From Pseudonocardia sp. 73-21 (GTDB lineage Bacteria; Actinomycetota; Actinomycetes; Mycobacteriales; Pseudonocardiaceae): a stretch of DNA of 64,000 bases. A model generated the notes under the pieces. That model had not been told where the DNA came from and ran no database searches. It saw nothing but the letters and a program-made list of their open reading frames with translations. The DNA lies in assembly GCF_001899645.1 (NCBI RefSeq), contig NZ_MKVV01000111.1, forward strand, positions 121,169-185,168, in the 5' to 3' direction. Positions 19,165 to 28,112 of this stretch are shown here, piece by piece (position 1 is the stretch's first letter; each line of letters begins with the position of its first letter). The translations under genes were made by a program, and so were the position numbers.

Positions 19165-20086
19165 CATGGTCCTCACCGACCTCGCCCTCTACAGCGACCG
19201 CCTCTACATGGCCGCCGTCGCCGTGTACGTGCTGGCGATGGTGCTGCACGGCGTCGAGTACGCCGCCGAGCGGGCCTCCAAGCAGGTGCTGGTCGGGGCC
19301 GGCGGCCCCGACGTCGAGGTGGAGGAGGCTCCGGCCCGGCCCCGCTCCGAGCGCTACGGCCGCATGGCCGTCTCGCTGACGGTGCTCGGCGTCGGCCTGC
19401 ACCTCGTGTCGATCGTCCTGCGCGGGCTCGCCGCCGAGCGCTGGCCGCTGGGCAACATGTACGAGTTCACCTCGGCCATCACGCTCGCCGCGATGGTCAC
19501 GTGGATCGTGATGCTGCGCCGCACGCCGTCGATGCGCCCGGTCGGCATGTTCGTGCTGTTCCCGGTGGTCGTGCTGCTGTTCCTGGGCGGCACGGTGCTC
19601 TACGCGCCCGCGCAGCCGGTGATGCCCGCGCTGCAGTCGTACTGGCTCGTCATCCACGTCACCACGATCAGCATCGCGTCGGGCCTGCTGCTGGTGCCGG
19701 GCGTCGCCAGCCTGCTGTTCCTGCTGCGCCGCTCGGGGAAGCTGCCGGAGTTCGCCGCCAAGCTGCCCTCGGCCGACGTGCTCGACCGGCTCGCCTACCG
19801 CGTCACGATCATCGGCTTCCCGCTCTACACGTTCGCCGTCATCGCGGGCGCCATCTGGGCCGAGGCCGCGTGGGGCCGGTTCTGGGGCTGGGACCCCAAG
19901 GAGACCGTCGCGTTCGTCGCCTGGGTCGTCTACGCCGCGTACCTGCACGCCCGGGCCACCGCCGGCTGGCGGGCCGAACGGGCCGCCTGGATCAACGTGC
20001 TGGGCTTCGCGGTGATGATCTTCAACCTGTTCTTCATCAACATGGTGGTCGCGGGCCTGCACTCCTACGCCGGGCTCCCCGGCTGA
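19157..20086 (+). CDS. ccsB: Cytochrome c heme lyase subunit CcsB (CcsA/ResC)
   Basis: 309 residues and about eight membrane helices. The heme-handling tryptophan-rich motif reads WGRFWGWDPKETVAFVAW (about residues 232-249). Conserved histidines occur in YWLVIHVTTIS and AAYLHARAT. It partners ResB in System II cytochrome c maturation. The ATG at 19157 overlaps resB by 8 nt; an ATG at 19166 is the alternative start. It is the last gene of the ccs group. Confidence 0.93.
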   Translation: MTDMVLTDLALYSDRLYMAAVAVYVLAMVLHGVEYAAERASKQVLVGAGGPDVEVEEAPARPRSERYGRMAVSLTVLGVGLHLVSIVLRGLAAERWPLGNMYEFTSAITLAAMVTWIVMLRRTPSMRPVGMFVLFPVVVLLFLGGTVLYAPAQPVMPALQSYWLVIHVTTISIASGLLLVPGVASLLFLLRRSGKLPEFAAKLPSADVLDRLAYRVTIIGFPLYTFAVIAGAIWAEAAWGRFWGWDPKETVAFVAWVVYAAYLHARATAGWRAERAAWINVLGFAVMIFNLFFINMVVAGLHSYAGLPG

Positions 20087-20145
20087 CGTGACGCCACCCG
20101 TCCGCGCCTCGACCCGGCGGGGTCGCGCGACTACCGTCGGCCAAG

Positions 20146-20196
20146 ATGAGCAAGGTGAACGGTCGGCACAACGGGTTCGGCGGGATGTGTAGATGA
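20146..20196 (+). CDS. 16-codon leader ORF coupled to the MinD-like ATPase gene
   Basis: The ORF reads MSKVNGRHNGFGGMCR and stops at TGA 20194-20196, overlapping the downstream ATG (20193) as ATGA. A -10-like TACCGT (20132-20137) ends 8 nt before its own ATG, the same spacing as at clearly leaderless genes in this window, so this ATG may be the first base or codon of the transcript. There is no good ribosome site for the ATPase other than readthrough from this ORF. The peptide matches nothing I know. Confidence 0.5.
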   Translation: MSKVNGRHNGFGGMCR

Positions 20197-21647
20197 CGGA
20201 GCGTGAGTCCGAGGGCGACCGGGAGGACTACCCGGACGGCTCGGTGGGCCGCTACGTGCGCGAGCAGTGGGGGGCCTCGCCCCGGCGGCAGTCGCGGGGC
20301 ACGCGGCCCTACGTCGGGCCCGTGCAGCCCGCCCCCGAGGCGCCGGAGGAGGACGTGGTCCCCGAGCCCCGCTCGGAGTCCACCGACGCCGGTGCGACGG
20401 CCGTGGAGGCCACGGGTCCCGCCCCGGCCGCGGTGCCGCAGGCCTCCCCCACGCGCGGGTTCCCGAGCGTGCCCCCACCCCCGCTGCGGGTCACGCAGCG
20501 GCCGGGCGGAACCGGCCCGGTCCCGCCGTTCGCGTCGGTGCCGCCGGCGTCGGCGCCCCCGCCCACCCCACCTGCGCCCTCCCCGTCGTTGCCCGCCCCG
20601 CGGTCCCAGGCGGCCCCGCCGCTGCCCGCCGCACCGGTCGACACCCCGCCCCGGGGCACCGCCCGCTGGACCGATCCGGGGGCCGTGGCGGCCCAGGAGG
20701 CGCAGCAGGCGCGCAACCCCGGCACGTCCGACCTGTCGTCGGTGCGCCTGCTCAAGCCGGCGAAGCGCCCGCCGCAGTCGGGCTGGCGACGGATGGTCTA
20801 CGTCCTGTCCGGCCGGATGATCAACCCGGGCGAGAGCCAGGCCGACGTCCACCGCCGCGAGCTCACCGTGCGGGTCAACCAGCCGCTCCTGGGCTGCTAC
20901 AAGATCGCGATGCTGAGCCTCAAGGGCGGCGTGGGCAAGACCACGGTCACGGCCACGCTGGGCGCCACGTTCTCGTCGCTGCGCGGTGACCGCGTGGTGG
21001 CCGTGGACGCCAACCCCGACCGCGGCACGCTGAGCCAGAAGATCCCGCTGGAGACCAGCGCCACCGTGCGCAACCTGCTGCGCGACGCCCAGCGCGTGCG
21101 CCGCTACACCGACGTGCGGGCCTACACCTCGCAGGGGCCGTCCCGGCTGGAGGTGCTGGCCAGCGAGCAGGACCCGGCGGTGTCGGAGGCGTTCAGCGAG
21201 GACGACTACCGGCGCACGGTCAACCTGCTCGAGCACTTCTACAACATCGTGCTCACCGACTGCGGCACCGGCCTGATGCACTCGGCGATGTACGGCGTGC
21301 TCGGGGTGGCCGACCAGTTGATCGTGGTGTCGTCCGGTTCCATCGACGGGGCGCGCAGCGCGTCGGCCACGATGGACTGGCTGGAGGCGCACGGCCACGG
21401 TGACCTGGTGTCGAACGCCGTGGCGGTGATCAACTGCGTGCACCGCTCCGCAGGAGGTGTGGACCTCGACCGGGTGGCGGAGCACTTCGAGGCCCGCTGC
21501 CGTCAGGTGGTGCGCATCCCCTTCGACGCACACCTCGAGGAGGGCGCGGAGGTGGACCTGGAGCGGCTGGAGCCGGCCACGCGGCTCGCGCTGCTGGAGC
21601 TCGCGGCCGCCGTGGCCGACGCCTTCGAAGGGGCGCCGACCGGCTGA
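20193..21647 (+). CDS. MinD/ParA-like P-loop ATPase with proline-rich N-terminus
   Basis: 484 residues. The first ~185 are disordered and rich in Pro, Ala and Glu. The ATPase domain begins near residue 235 with the deviant Walker A motif LKGGVGKTTVTATLG (about 243-256), then VVAVDANPDRGTLSQ and VLTDCGTGLMHSAMYGVLG (Walker B region). This architecture resembles mycobacterial EspI-like and other actinobacterial MinD-like proteins. It probably acts at the membrane or pole in partition, secretion or cell-shape processes; no partner gene is beside it. The ATG overlaps the stop of the 16-codon leader ORF. Confidence 0.85.
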   Translation: MTERESEGDREDYPDGSVGRYVREQWGASPRRQSRGTRPYVGPVQPAPEAPEEDVVPEPRSESTDAGATAVEATGPAPAAVPQASPTRGFPSVPPPPLRVTQRPGGTGPVPPFASVPPASAPPPTPPAPSPSLPAPRSQAAPPLPAAPVDTPPRGTARWTDPGAVAAQEAQQARNPGTSDLSSVRLLKPAKRPPQSGWRRMVYVLSGRMINPGESQADVHRRELTVRVNQPLLGCYKIAMLSLKGGVGKTTVTATLGATFSSLRGDRVVAVDANPDRGTLSQKIPLETSATVRNLLRDAQRVRRYTDVRAYTSQGPSRLEVLASEQDPAVSEAFSEDDYRRTVNLLEHFYNIVLTDCGTGLMHSAMYGVLGVADQLIVVSSGSIDGARSASATMDWLEAHGHGDLVSNAVAVINCVHRSAGGVDLDRVAEHFEARCRQVVRIPFDAHLEEGAEVDLERLEPATRLALLELAAAVADAFEGAPTG

Positions 21648-21662
21648 CGGCCCGCGGGTCGG

Positions 21663-21878
21663 TCAGGCGAGCGGGGGATCGTCGCGCCGCTTGACCTTCT
21701 CGTCGAGCTGACGCAGGAAGTCGGGATCGTCGTCCGGCCCGCTGACCCGCATGCGCGGGGGTGGGGCCTGCGGGCGCCCGACCTGCTGCTGCGGGGTATC
21801 CGCGCCGGCGGTGTTCATCGCCCTCCACAGCACCAGGGCGATGACCGCGGCGCCGACGAACGCGATGAGGAACAACAT
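21663..21878 (-). CDS. Small single-pass membrane protein
   Basis: 71 residues. A hydrophobic helix at residues 2-20 (LFLIAFVGAAVIALVLWRA) is followed by a Pro/Gln-rich stretch and a charged tail (DDDPDFLRQLDEKVKRR). The ATG at 21878 has GGAGG 8 nt upstream (21887-21891). It is convergent with the MinD-like gene, ending 15 bp from its stop, and lies downstream of bldC on the same strand. I do not recognise a function; the tail looks like a conserved actinobacterial family. Confidence 0.7.
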   Translation of the reverse strand: MLFLIAFVGAAVIALVLWRAMNTAGADTPQQQVGRPQAPPPRMRVSGPDDDPDFLRQLDEKVKRRDDPPLA

Positions 21879-21970
21879 CGGTACCACCTCCACCGTCGAG
21901 GCTAGCTGTTCACCGGTGACAAGGAGGTGACGTGTCGGTCATCGCGTCGGTCGGCGTCGCCGAATGGACG

Positions 21971-22195
21971 TCAGGCGTGCGCGGGAGGAAGCGTGGCCTC
22001 GCTGGTGAGGTCGGCCAGCATGCTGCGCACCTCGGACTCGCGGAACCGGCGGTGGCCGCCCGGGGTGCGGATCGAGCCGATCCGGCCGGCGGACGCCCAG
22101 CGGGTGACGGTCTTGGGGTCGACGCGGAAGAGCGTGGCCACCTCGCCCGGGGTGAGCAGGCGCTCGGTGCCGCTGTTCTGCGTGGTGACGGTCAT
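21971..22195 (-). CDS. bldC: BldC, MerR-like developmental regulator
   Basis: 74 residues, nearly all one winged helix-turn-helix: LLTPGEVATLFRVDPKTVTR, WASAGRIGSIRTPGGHRRF and RESEVRSML. This follows Streptomyces BldC closely (68 residues, recalled) and lacks any effector domain. In Streptomyces BldC binds direct repeats cooperatively and delays sporulation. A GGAGGT ribosome site precedes the ATG. It is transcribed divergently from the DUF4229 gene across 197 bp. Confidence 0.92.
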   Translation of the reverse strand: MTVTTQNSGTERLLTPGEVATLFRVDPKTVTRWASAGRIGSIRTPGGHRRFRESEVRSMLADLTSEATLPPAHA

Positions 22196-22392
22196 GACGA
22201 CCTCCAGGATGTTGCCGACTGAGTGGCCCCAGCGGGTACCTCAGCTATCCGGGCCATCGTGACACCTCGGACCCCACGTACTCGAACGGTTGTCCGGAGG
22301 TAAAGGGCTCCTAAAGGACGAACCGGACAGTCTTCACGGCGGCAACACACGGGTTTCGGGCGGCTCCACCGGGGCGGTCGTAAGGTGGGGAC

Positions 22393-22731
22393 ATGACCTC
22401 TGACGGGACGCGCGAGCCCGGCCTCGTCGCCACCGTAGCGCTCTACGCGTTCGCACGCCTCGTCCTCGTGGCGATCGTCGCCGGGCTGCTCGCCCTGGCC
22501 GGTGTTCCGGTCATCCTCGCGATCCTGATCGGGCTGATCGTGGCGCTGCCGCTGTCGATGGTGCTGTTCAGAGGCTTGCGGACCCGTCTGGACACCGCCA
22601 TCGCGGTGGCCGGGGAGCGGCGCGGCGCCGAGCGGGAGGCCCTGCGGGCGCGGTTGCGCGGCGACGCGGAGCCCGGTGCGGACGGCTCAGACGACGCTGC
22701 CGAGCGCCAGCCCCACAGCGGTCAGGGCTGA
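22393..22731 (+). CDS. DUF4229 membrane protein
   Basis: 112 residues with two hydrophobic helices (about 12-35 and 38-58) forming a hairpin, then a charged, Arg/Glu-rich tail. YAFARLVLVAIVAGLLAL fits the actinobacterial DUF4229 family. The function is unknown. A TAAGGT box (22381-22386) lies 6 nt before the ATG. Its 3' end overlaps the 3' end of menA on the other strand by 45 bp. Confidence 0.8.
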   Translation: MTSDGTREPGLVATVALYAFARLVLVAIVAGLLALAGVPVILAILIGLIVALPLSMVLFRGLRTRLDTAIAVAGERRGAEREALRARLRGDAEPGADGSDDAAERQPHSGQG

Positions 22732-23568
22732 CCACGCCAGCAGCAGCAGTCCGGTCTGGCCCAGCACGCGGATCAGCGACCGGCCGTCGGCCCCACCCAG
22801 CACCCGGCGGGCCTGCACCACGGCCAGGGGTGCCGCGAGTAAAGCGATGAGCAAGGGCCAGCTGCGCAGGCCGCCCAGGGCTGACAGAACGAACGGAACC
22901 GTGACCAACGCCACATACAGGCGCCGGGTGTCGGTGGCGCCGAGCACCACGGCGAGGGTGCGCTTGCCGACCACCTCGTCACCCGCGATGTCCCGCAGGT
23001 TGTTGGCCACCAGCACGGCGCAGGTGAGCATGCCGACCGCCACCGACGCGGCGATCACCGGCGCGCCGGGTGCGCCGCTCTGCGTCACGGCGGTGCCCAG
23101 CACGGCCACCGGGCCGAAGAAGACGAAGACCGCCACCTCGCCGAGCCCCGCGTAGCCGTACGGGCGCTTGCCCCCGGTGTAGAACCAGGCCCCGGCCACG
23201 CAGACCACTCCGACCGCGATCCACCACCACTGCCGGCTCAGCGACACGAGCGTGAGGCCGGCGAGGCCGGCGATCGAGAAGCTGACCAGCGCCGCGGTGC
23301 GCACGGCCGCGGGCGAGGCCACCTTCGACCCGACGAGCCGCAGCGGGCCGACACGGTCGTCGTCGGTGCCCCGGATGCCGTCGGAGTAGTCGTTGGCGAA
23401 GTTGACGCCGATCACCAGCGCCACCGCCACGAGCAGGGCCAGCAGCGCCAGGCCCGGGGCCACCGTCCCGGCCCCGATCGCCGCGCCCGTGCCGACCAGC
23501 ACGGGGGAGACGGCCGTCGGGAGGGTACGCGGGCGGGCGCCCTCGATCCACTGCGCAGGAGTTGCCAC
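22687..23568 (-). CDS. menA: 1,4-dihydroxy-2-naphthoate polyprenyltransferase
   Basis: 293 residues, a UbiA-family membrane enzyme with eight to nine helices that prenylates dihydroxynaphthoate to demethylmenaquinol. The first Asp-rich motif is NFANDYSDGIRGTDDDR (about 60-76) and the second NNLRDIAGDEVVGKRTLAV (about 188-206). The N-terminus WIEGARPRTLPTAVSPVL is typical of bacterial MenA. The start is GTG at 23568; a TAACGT-like -10 overlaps the stop of the upstream secreted-protein gene, only 10 bp away. The 3' end overlaps the DUF4229 gene. Confidence 0.94.
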   Translation of the reverse strand: MATPAQWIEGARPRTLPTAVSPVLVGTGAAIGAGTVAPGLALLALLVAVALVIGVNFANDYSDGIRGTDDDRVGPLRLVGSKVASPAAVRTAALVSFSIAGLAGLTLVSLSRQWWWIAVGVVCVAGAWFYTGGKRPYGYAGLGEVAVFVFFGPVAVLGTAVTQSGAPGAPVIAASVAVGMLTCAVLVANNLRDIAGDEVVGKRTLAVVLGATDTRRLYVALVTVPFVLSALGGLRSWPLLIALLAAPLAVVQARRVLGGADGRSLIRVLGQTGLLLLAWSALTAVGLALGSVV

Positions 23569-23578
23569 GGTCGAGACG

Positions 23579-24955
23579 TTATCCGGCGCTGGGGGTGGGG
23601 GCCTTCGCGGTCGGCTTCGTGGTGGAGGGTGCGGTGGTGGAGGGTGCGGTGGTGGAGGGTGCGGTGGCCGCGGTCGGTGCCGCGCTGGTGGCCGTCGCCT
23701 GCGGCGTGGCTGCGGTCGTCGGGGTGGCGGCGCAGGTCTGGACCTGGCCGGCCTGGGGCACCGCCGCGGCCAGGACGAACTGGCCGAAGCCGATCTGCAG
23801 CCACGAGCTGCCGCCCGCGGTCAGCGTGCACTCGACGGGCACCGCAGCGCCCTCGGCGGCGACGCCGACCACCGCGGCGGCGGTGTCGGGGGCGGCGAGC
23901 ACGTCCACCGGGTCGTTCCCGACGATCTTCGAGAGCCGGACGTCGCCGGTCCACAGGTAGGAGACGGTGACGTAGGAGTTGTCCTTGAGCCCCAGGTCGT
24001 CCCAGAACACGCCGTCACCGAGGTCGATGCCGGCCGGGTTCGCCACCTTCCGGTCGTACTGGTCCTTGCCGCCGTTGTAGTTGTCCTTGTAGGCGGCCTG
24101 GGCCTGCGGCGTGCCCTGGGGGAGGTCGTTCCAGGACTGGCGCTGCGCGCTGGGGTTCCAGTAGTCGTCCTTGGTGTTCCACGGGCCCACGTCCCACACG
24201 GGCGCGAAGGCGCACTTCCCGTTGCCGGCGCAGACCTTCACCGAGTAGTCGCTCTTCCCGTTGGGCGACAGTGCGCGTCGGGAGGGCAGGGCGACGAAGT
24301 GGTCGCGGTCGGCGATCACGTGACCGTTCGCGGTGGTGCCGCCGGCGAGGCCCTCCCGCGTGGCGAACACGCGGTAGTTCAGCGCAGCACCGTCGGTGTC
24401 CGCGGTGCTCTCGGTCAGGGTCGAGGCGGGCCGGGCGGTGAGGCTCACGGTGCGTACGGAGGGCACGGCCGTGCCCCCACCGGTCAGCACGAGCCGGGCC
24501 TGGACCTGCGAGGTCGCCTCGGGGAGCGTCGTCGTGGCCGTTCCGGCCCCGGGGGAGGAGGGGATCCACTCGGTCCAGTTGCCGTTCGCGCGCAGGCCGC
24601 GGACGTCGACCGAGGCGGTGCTGCCGGCGGGGACGTCGCCGACCACCGTGCTGTCCACCCGGTCGGTGCGCGCGGGGAGCATCTGCGCCGGCAGCGTGAG
24701 CAGGCCGGTGGGCACGCCCTGCCCGCCCTCGGCGAGGCCACCCTGGTCCAGCGGGGCCACGAACGCGCTGGCCTGGTCGAGCCGGGCCGACCCGTCGGTC
24801 ACCTCCACGCCGCTCGCCTCCCCGGCGCCGAGGTCGACGTCCCAGGTGGCGACGGCGGCCGGTGCTCCGGTGGCGGCGGCGGCCGGTGTGACCGCCGCGG
24901 CTGTGAGTGCGGCCGCGACCGTGAACAGTGCCGCGCTGCGCAGCCTCATCCGCAT
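23579..24955 (-). CDS. Secreted protein with Thr/Ala/Pro-rich C-terminus, function unknown
   Basis: 458 residues. A signal peptide (SAALFTVAAALTAAAV, cut after AAAA near residue 30) is followed by a region like the start of some amidases (WDVDLGAGEASGVEV), a central domain with VWDVGPWNTKDDYWNP and NPAGIDLGDGVFWDDLGL, an SH3-like part (SSWLQIGFGQFVLAAAV), and a tail of Thr/Ala/Pro/Ser. The tail includes three tandem 15-bp repeats encoding TTAPS. Similar central domains occur in secreted Streptomyces proteins, so a cell-wall role is plausible, but I cannot name an enzyme. The ATG at 24955 has GGGGAG upstream; the earlier frame start at 25036 is not needed. Confidence 0.75.
   Translation of the reverse strand: MRMRLRSAALFTVAAALTAAAVTPAAAATGAPAAVATWDVDLGAGEASGVEVTDGSARLDQASAFVAPLDQGGLAEGGQGVPTGLLTLPAQMLPARTDRVDSTVVGDVPAGSTASVDVRGLRANGNWTEWIPSSPGAGTATTTLPEATSQVQARLVLTGGGTAVPSVRTVSLTARPASTLTESTADTDGAALNYRVFATREGLAGGTTANGHVIADRDHFVALPSRRALSPNGKSDYSVKVCAGNGKCAFAPVWDVGPWNTKDDYWNPSAQRQSWNDLPQGTPQAQAAYKDNYNGGKDQYDRKVANPAGIDLGDGVFWDDLGLKDNSYVTVSYLWTGDVRLSKIVGNDPVDVLAAPDTAAAVVGVAAEGAAVPVECTLTAGGSSWLQIGFGQFVLAAAVPQAGQVQTCAATPTTAATPQATATSAAPTAATAPSTTAPSTTAPSTTKPTAKAPTPSAG
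23627..23671 (-). repeat. Three tandem 15-bp repeats encoding TTAPS
   Basis: The unit GGTGGAGGGTGCGGT (plus strand) occurs three times in a row near the 3' end of the secreted-protein gene. It encodes repeated Thr-Thr-Ala-Pro-Ser on the minus strand. Slippage could vary the copy number between strains without changing frame. Confidence 0.7.
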
Positions 24956-25076
24956 GCTGTGGTTCTCCCCGTGTGACTGTTGGGACAGGAGTGCTGTCCC
25001 GGGGCGCAGCACACCCGATGAGGCTGTAGCGGTCAATCAACGCAGAGTGATCACACCCAACGTGTACGGCCCCGCG

Positions 25077-26228
25077 TCACCCGGAAGAATGCAGATCGTC
25101 GCCACCTCTGGTCACGAGCTGTGTGACGGCGGAGCGATCGGGTTTGCCGATCCCGCGCACCGGGATCTCGGCGACCTCCAGCATCCGCCGCGGCACGGCC
25201 GCGCGGCCGAGCTCGGCGCGGACAGCGGCACGGAGCGGTTCCGCCCAGCCGCCGTCGGTCCCGTCGCGGACGACCACCGCGGCCACGGCCTGTCCCCACT
25301 CGGGATCGGGCACCCCGACGACGCACGTCGCCCGCACGCCCGGCTGGGCCGCCAGCACCCGCTCCACGGCGGCCGGGGCGATCTTCTCGCCGCCCGTGAT
25401 GATCACGTCGTCGGCGCGGCCGAGGATCTCCAGCCGCCCGTCGGCCCACCGGCCGAGGTCGCCCGTCCGGAACCGCCCGTCGGCGAAGGCCGCGGCGGTC
25501 TCGTCCGGGCGGCCGAGGTAGCCCCCGGCGAGCGTCGGGCCGCCGAGCAGGACGCGACCGTCGGGATCGAGGTCGACCACCACCCCGTCGAGCGGCACCC
25601 CGTCGTAGACGCAGCCACCGCACGTCTCGCTCATCCCGTAGGTCGTGACGATCCGCGCCCCGGCCTCGACGGCCCGCGCCCGCAGCCCGGCCTCCAGCGC
25701 GGCCCCGCCGACCAGCACCGCGTCGAAGCCGCGCAGGGCGTCGAGCGCGGGGCCGTCGCCGTCGAGGACGCGGAGCAGCTGGGTGGGCACGAGGCTGGTG
25801 TACCGGCGACCGTCCCCGAGCTCGGCGCACGCGGCGGCGAAGTCGTCGGGGCGGAAGCCGGCGTGCAGGTCCTGCACCACGGGTGGGGCGCCGGCCAGCA
25901 GGGCGCGGGCGATCACGTTGATGCCGGCCACGTGCTCGGCCGGCAGGGCCAGCAGCCACCGGGCGGGGCCGCCGAGCCGGGCGGCGGTGGCGGCGGCGGA
26001 CGCCCTGATCGCCGCCGCGGAGAGTCCCACCAGCTTGGGCTCGCCCGTGGAGCCGGAGGTGGCGATCACCACCGCCGTCCCGGGCCCGGCGGCGACGTCC
26101 GGCTCCGGCGCGTCCGGGCCGAGCGGGAGGACGGCCGGCCCGCCGTCGAGGGCATCGGCGAGCGCGGAGCCGAGTGCCGCGACCCGCTCGGGTGATCCGT
26201 CGACGCGGACGGCGACTGTTGGTGTCAC
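25077..26228 (-). CDS. menE: o-Succinylbenzoate-CoA ligase
   Basis: 383 residues, a short ANL ligase that makes OSB-CoA in menaquinone synthesis. Motifs are VIATSGSTGEPKLV (P-loop), TTYGMSETCGGCVYDG, FRTGDLGRWADGRLEIL, RADDVIITGGEKI and the catalytic lysine in GIGKPDRSAV. It ends 120 bp upstream of the secreted-protein start. The frame stays open far upstream through menB's antisense-like register, but GTG at 26228, 6 nt after TTGAAT, fits the family N-terminus. It is clustered with menA and menB on the minus strand. Confidence 0.92.
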   Translation of the reverse strand: MTPTVAVRVDGSPERVAALGSALADALDGGPAVLPLGPDAPEPDVAAGPGTAVVIATSGSTGEPKLVGLSAAAIRASAAATAARLGGPARWLLALPAEHVAGINVIARALLAGAPPVVQDLHAGFRPDDFAAACAELGDGRRYTSLVPTQLLRVLDGDGPALDALRGFDAVLVGGAALEAGLRARAVEAGARIVTTYGMSETCGGCVYDGVPLDGVVVDLDPDGRVLLGGPTLAGGYLGRPDETAAAFADGRFRTGDLGRWADGRLEILGRADDVIITGGEKIAPAAVERVLAAQPGVRATCVVGVPDPEWGQAVAAVVVRDGTDGGWAEPLRAAVRAELGRAAVPRRMLEVAEIPVRGIGKPDRSAVTQLVTRGGDDLHSSG

Positions 26229-26338
26229 GGCGTCATTCAACCCCCCGACGCCGTGACCCACCCGCTCGTCGAACCCGTCCGCGCCTGCGTTTCGCGGCCG
26301 CCCGCAGTTCACCGACTCCGACGAAGCACCGGTGACGG

Positions 26339-27247
<909 letters not shown>

Positions 27248-27256
27248 CGTCGGAGG

Positions 27257-27463
27257 CTAGTTGGTGGGGCGTTCCGGCGTGACGAGCAGGCCGTCGACGC
27301 CACCCGGGCCGACGCGCCCCTTGACCTCGGTGCTGGTGATGGCCTTGAGCCGCCACCCGTCGGCGGCCTCGTCGCCCCGGAGCTTCTCCGGTTCGTCGGC
27401 CGAGAGCTTCCCGCCGATCATGGATTCACGCAGCTGGAGGACCCGGTACTCGTATCGCGCCAT
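27257..27463 (-). CDS. DUF4177-like small protein
   Basis: 68 residues starting MARYEYRVLQLRE and containing DEAADGWRLKAITST, which fits the DUF4177 pattern (a short beta-strand protein starting with a YEYRVV-like strand and a GW motif). The function is unknown. ATG at 27463 was chosen over GTG at 27472. It lies 9 bp upstream of menB in the same direction. Confidence 0.7.
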   Translation of the reverse strand: MARYEYRVLQLRESMIGGKLSADEPEKLRGDEAADGWRLKAITSTEVKGRVGPGGVDGLLVTPERPTN

Positions 27464-27489
27464 GCCACCCACCCTGCCAGTCTGACCGC

Positions 27490-28092
27490 ATGAAGGTGTG
27501 GATCACGGCGGTCGTGGCGGCGGTACCCGGGTCGGTCCTGGCCGGGTTCGGCCTGATCCATCCCGCGTTCCTCGACGAGACCACGGCGATGATGTGGTGG
27601 CAGCTGCACATCCCGCTCATCCCGCTCTTCCCGTTGCTCGCCGGCGCCATGTGGCTGGTGCTGCGGGGCGTGCGCGGCGGTCTCCCGGGCGCGCTCGCAT
27701 GGGTCGCCCGGATCGGCGCCTACCTGTTCGCGTGCCTCTACACCGCGCTCGACACGATCTCGGGGATCAGCGCGGGCATCGTCACGGAGCGGCTCGGCGG
27801 CAGCCAGGCCGTGCTCGACCTGTTCGCGGTGGGCGACGAGCTCGGCCACATCGGCGTGTGGTGTCTCGCGACCTCCACCGTGCTGGCCGCGGCGGCCCTG
27901 TTCCCCCGCGACGGGCTGCGGGTCCTGCCGGGCACAGTGGTGCTGCTGGTCTCGGCGTGGGCGTTCTACCGCTTCCACATCTTCCATCCCTACGGCGCGC
28001 TGGCGATGCTCGGCTACGCCGTCGGCTTCGCGCTGCTCGCCGCGGCTCGCCGCCCGGTGCCCGCCGAGCGGGAGCCGGTCCCCGCGGGCTGA
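27490..28092 (+). CDS. Multi-pass membrane protein, function unknown
   Basis: 200 residues with six hydrophobic segments (about 5-22, 38-60, 68-95, 115-138, 145-162 and 168-185). Histidines occur at or near membrane ends (LIHPAF, QLHIPLIPLF, RFHIFHPYGAL), so metal or heme binding is possible but unproven. I do not recognise the family. It is divergent from the DUF4177-like gene and 20 bp upstream of the TerD gene. Confidence 0.7.
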   Translation: MKVWITAVVAAVPGSVLAGFGLIHPAFLDETTAMMWWQLHIPLIPLFPLLAGAMWLVLRGVRGGLPGALAWVARIGAYLFACLYTALDTISGISAGIVTERLGGSQAVLDLFAVGDELGHIGVWCLATSTVLAAAALFPRDGLRVLPGTVVLLVSAWAFYRFHIFHPYGALAMLGYAVGFALLAAARRPVPAEREPVPAG

Positions 28093-28112
28093 TCCCTGGC
28101 AGGATCGGGAGC

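Noticed and set aside
23627..23671. CRISPR-like array
   Set aside because: The repeats are 15 bp, directly adjacent without spacers, and encode an in-frame TTAPS repeat.
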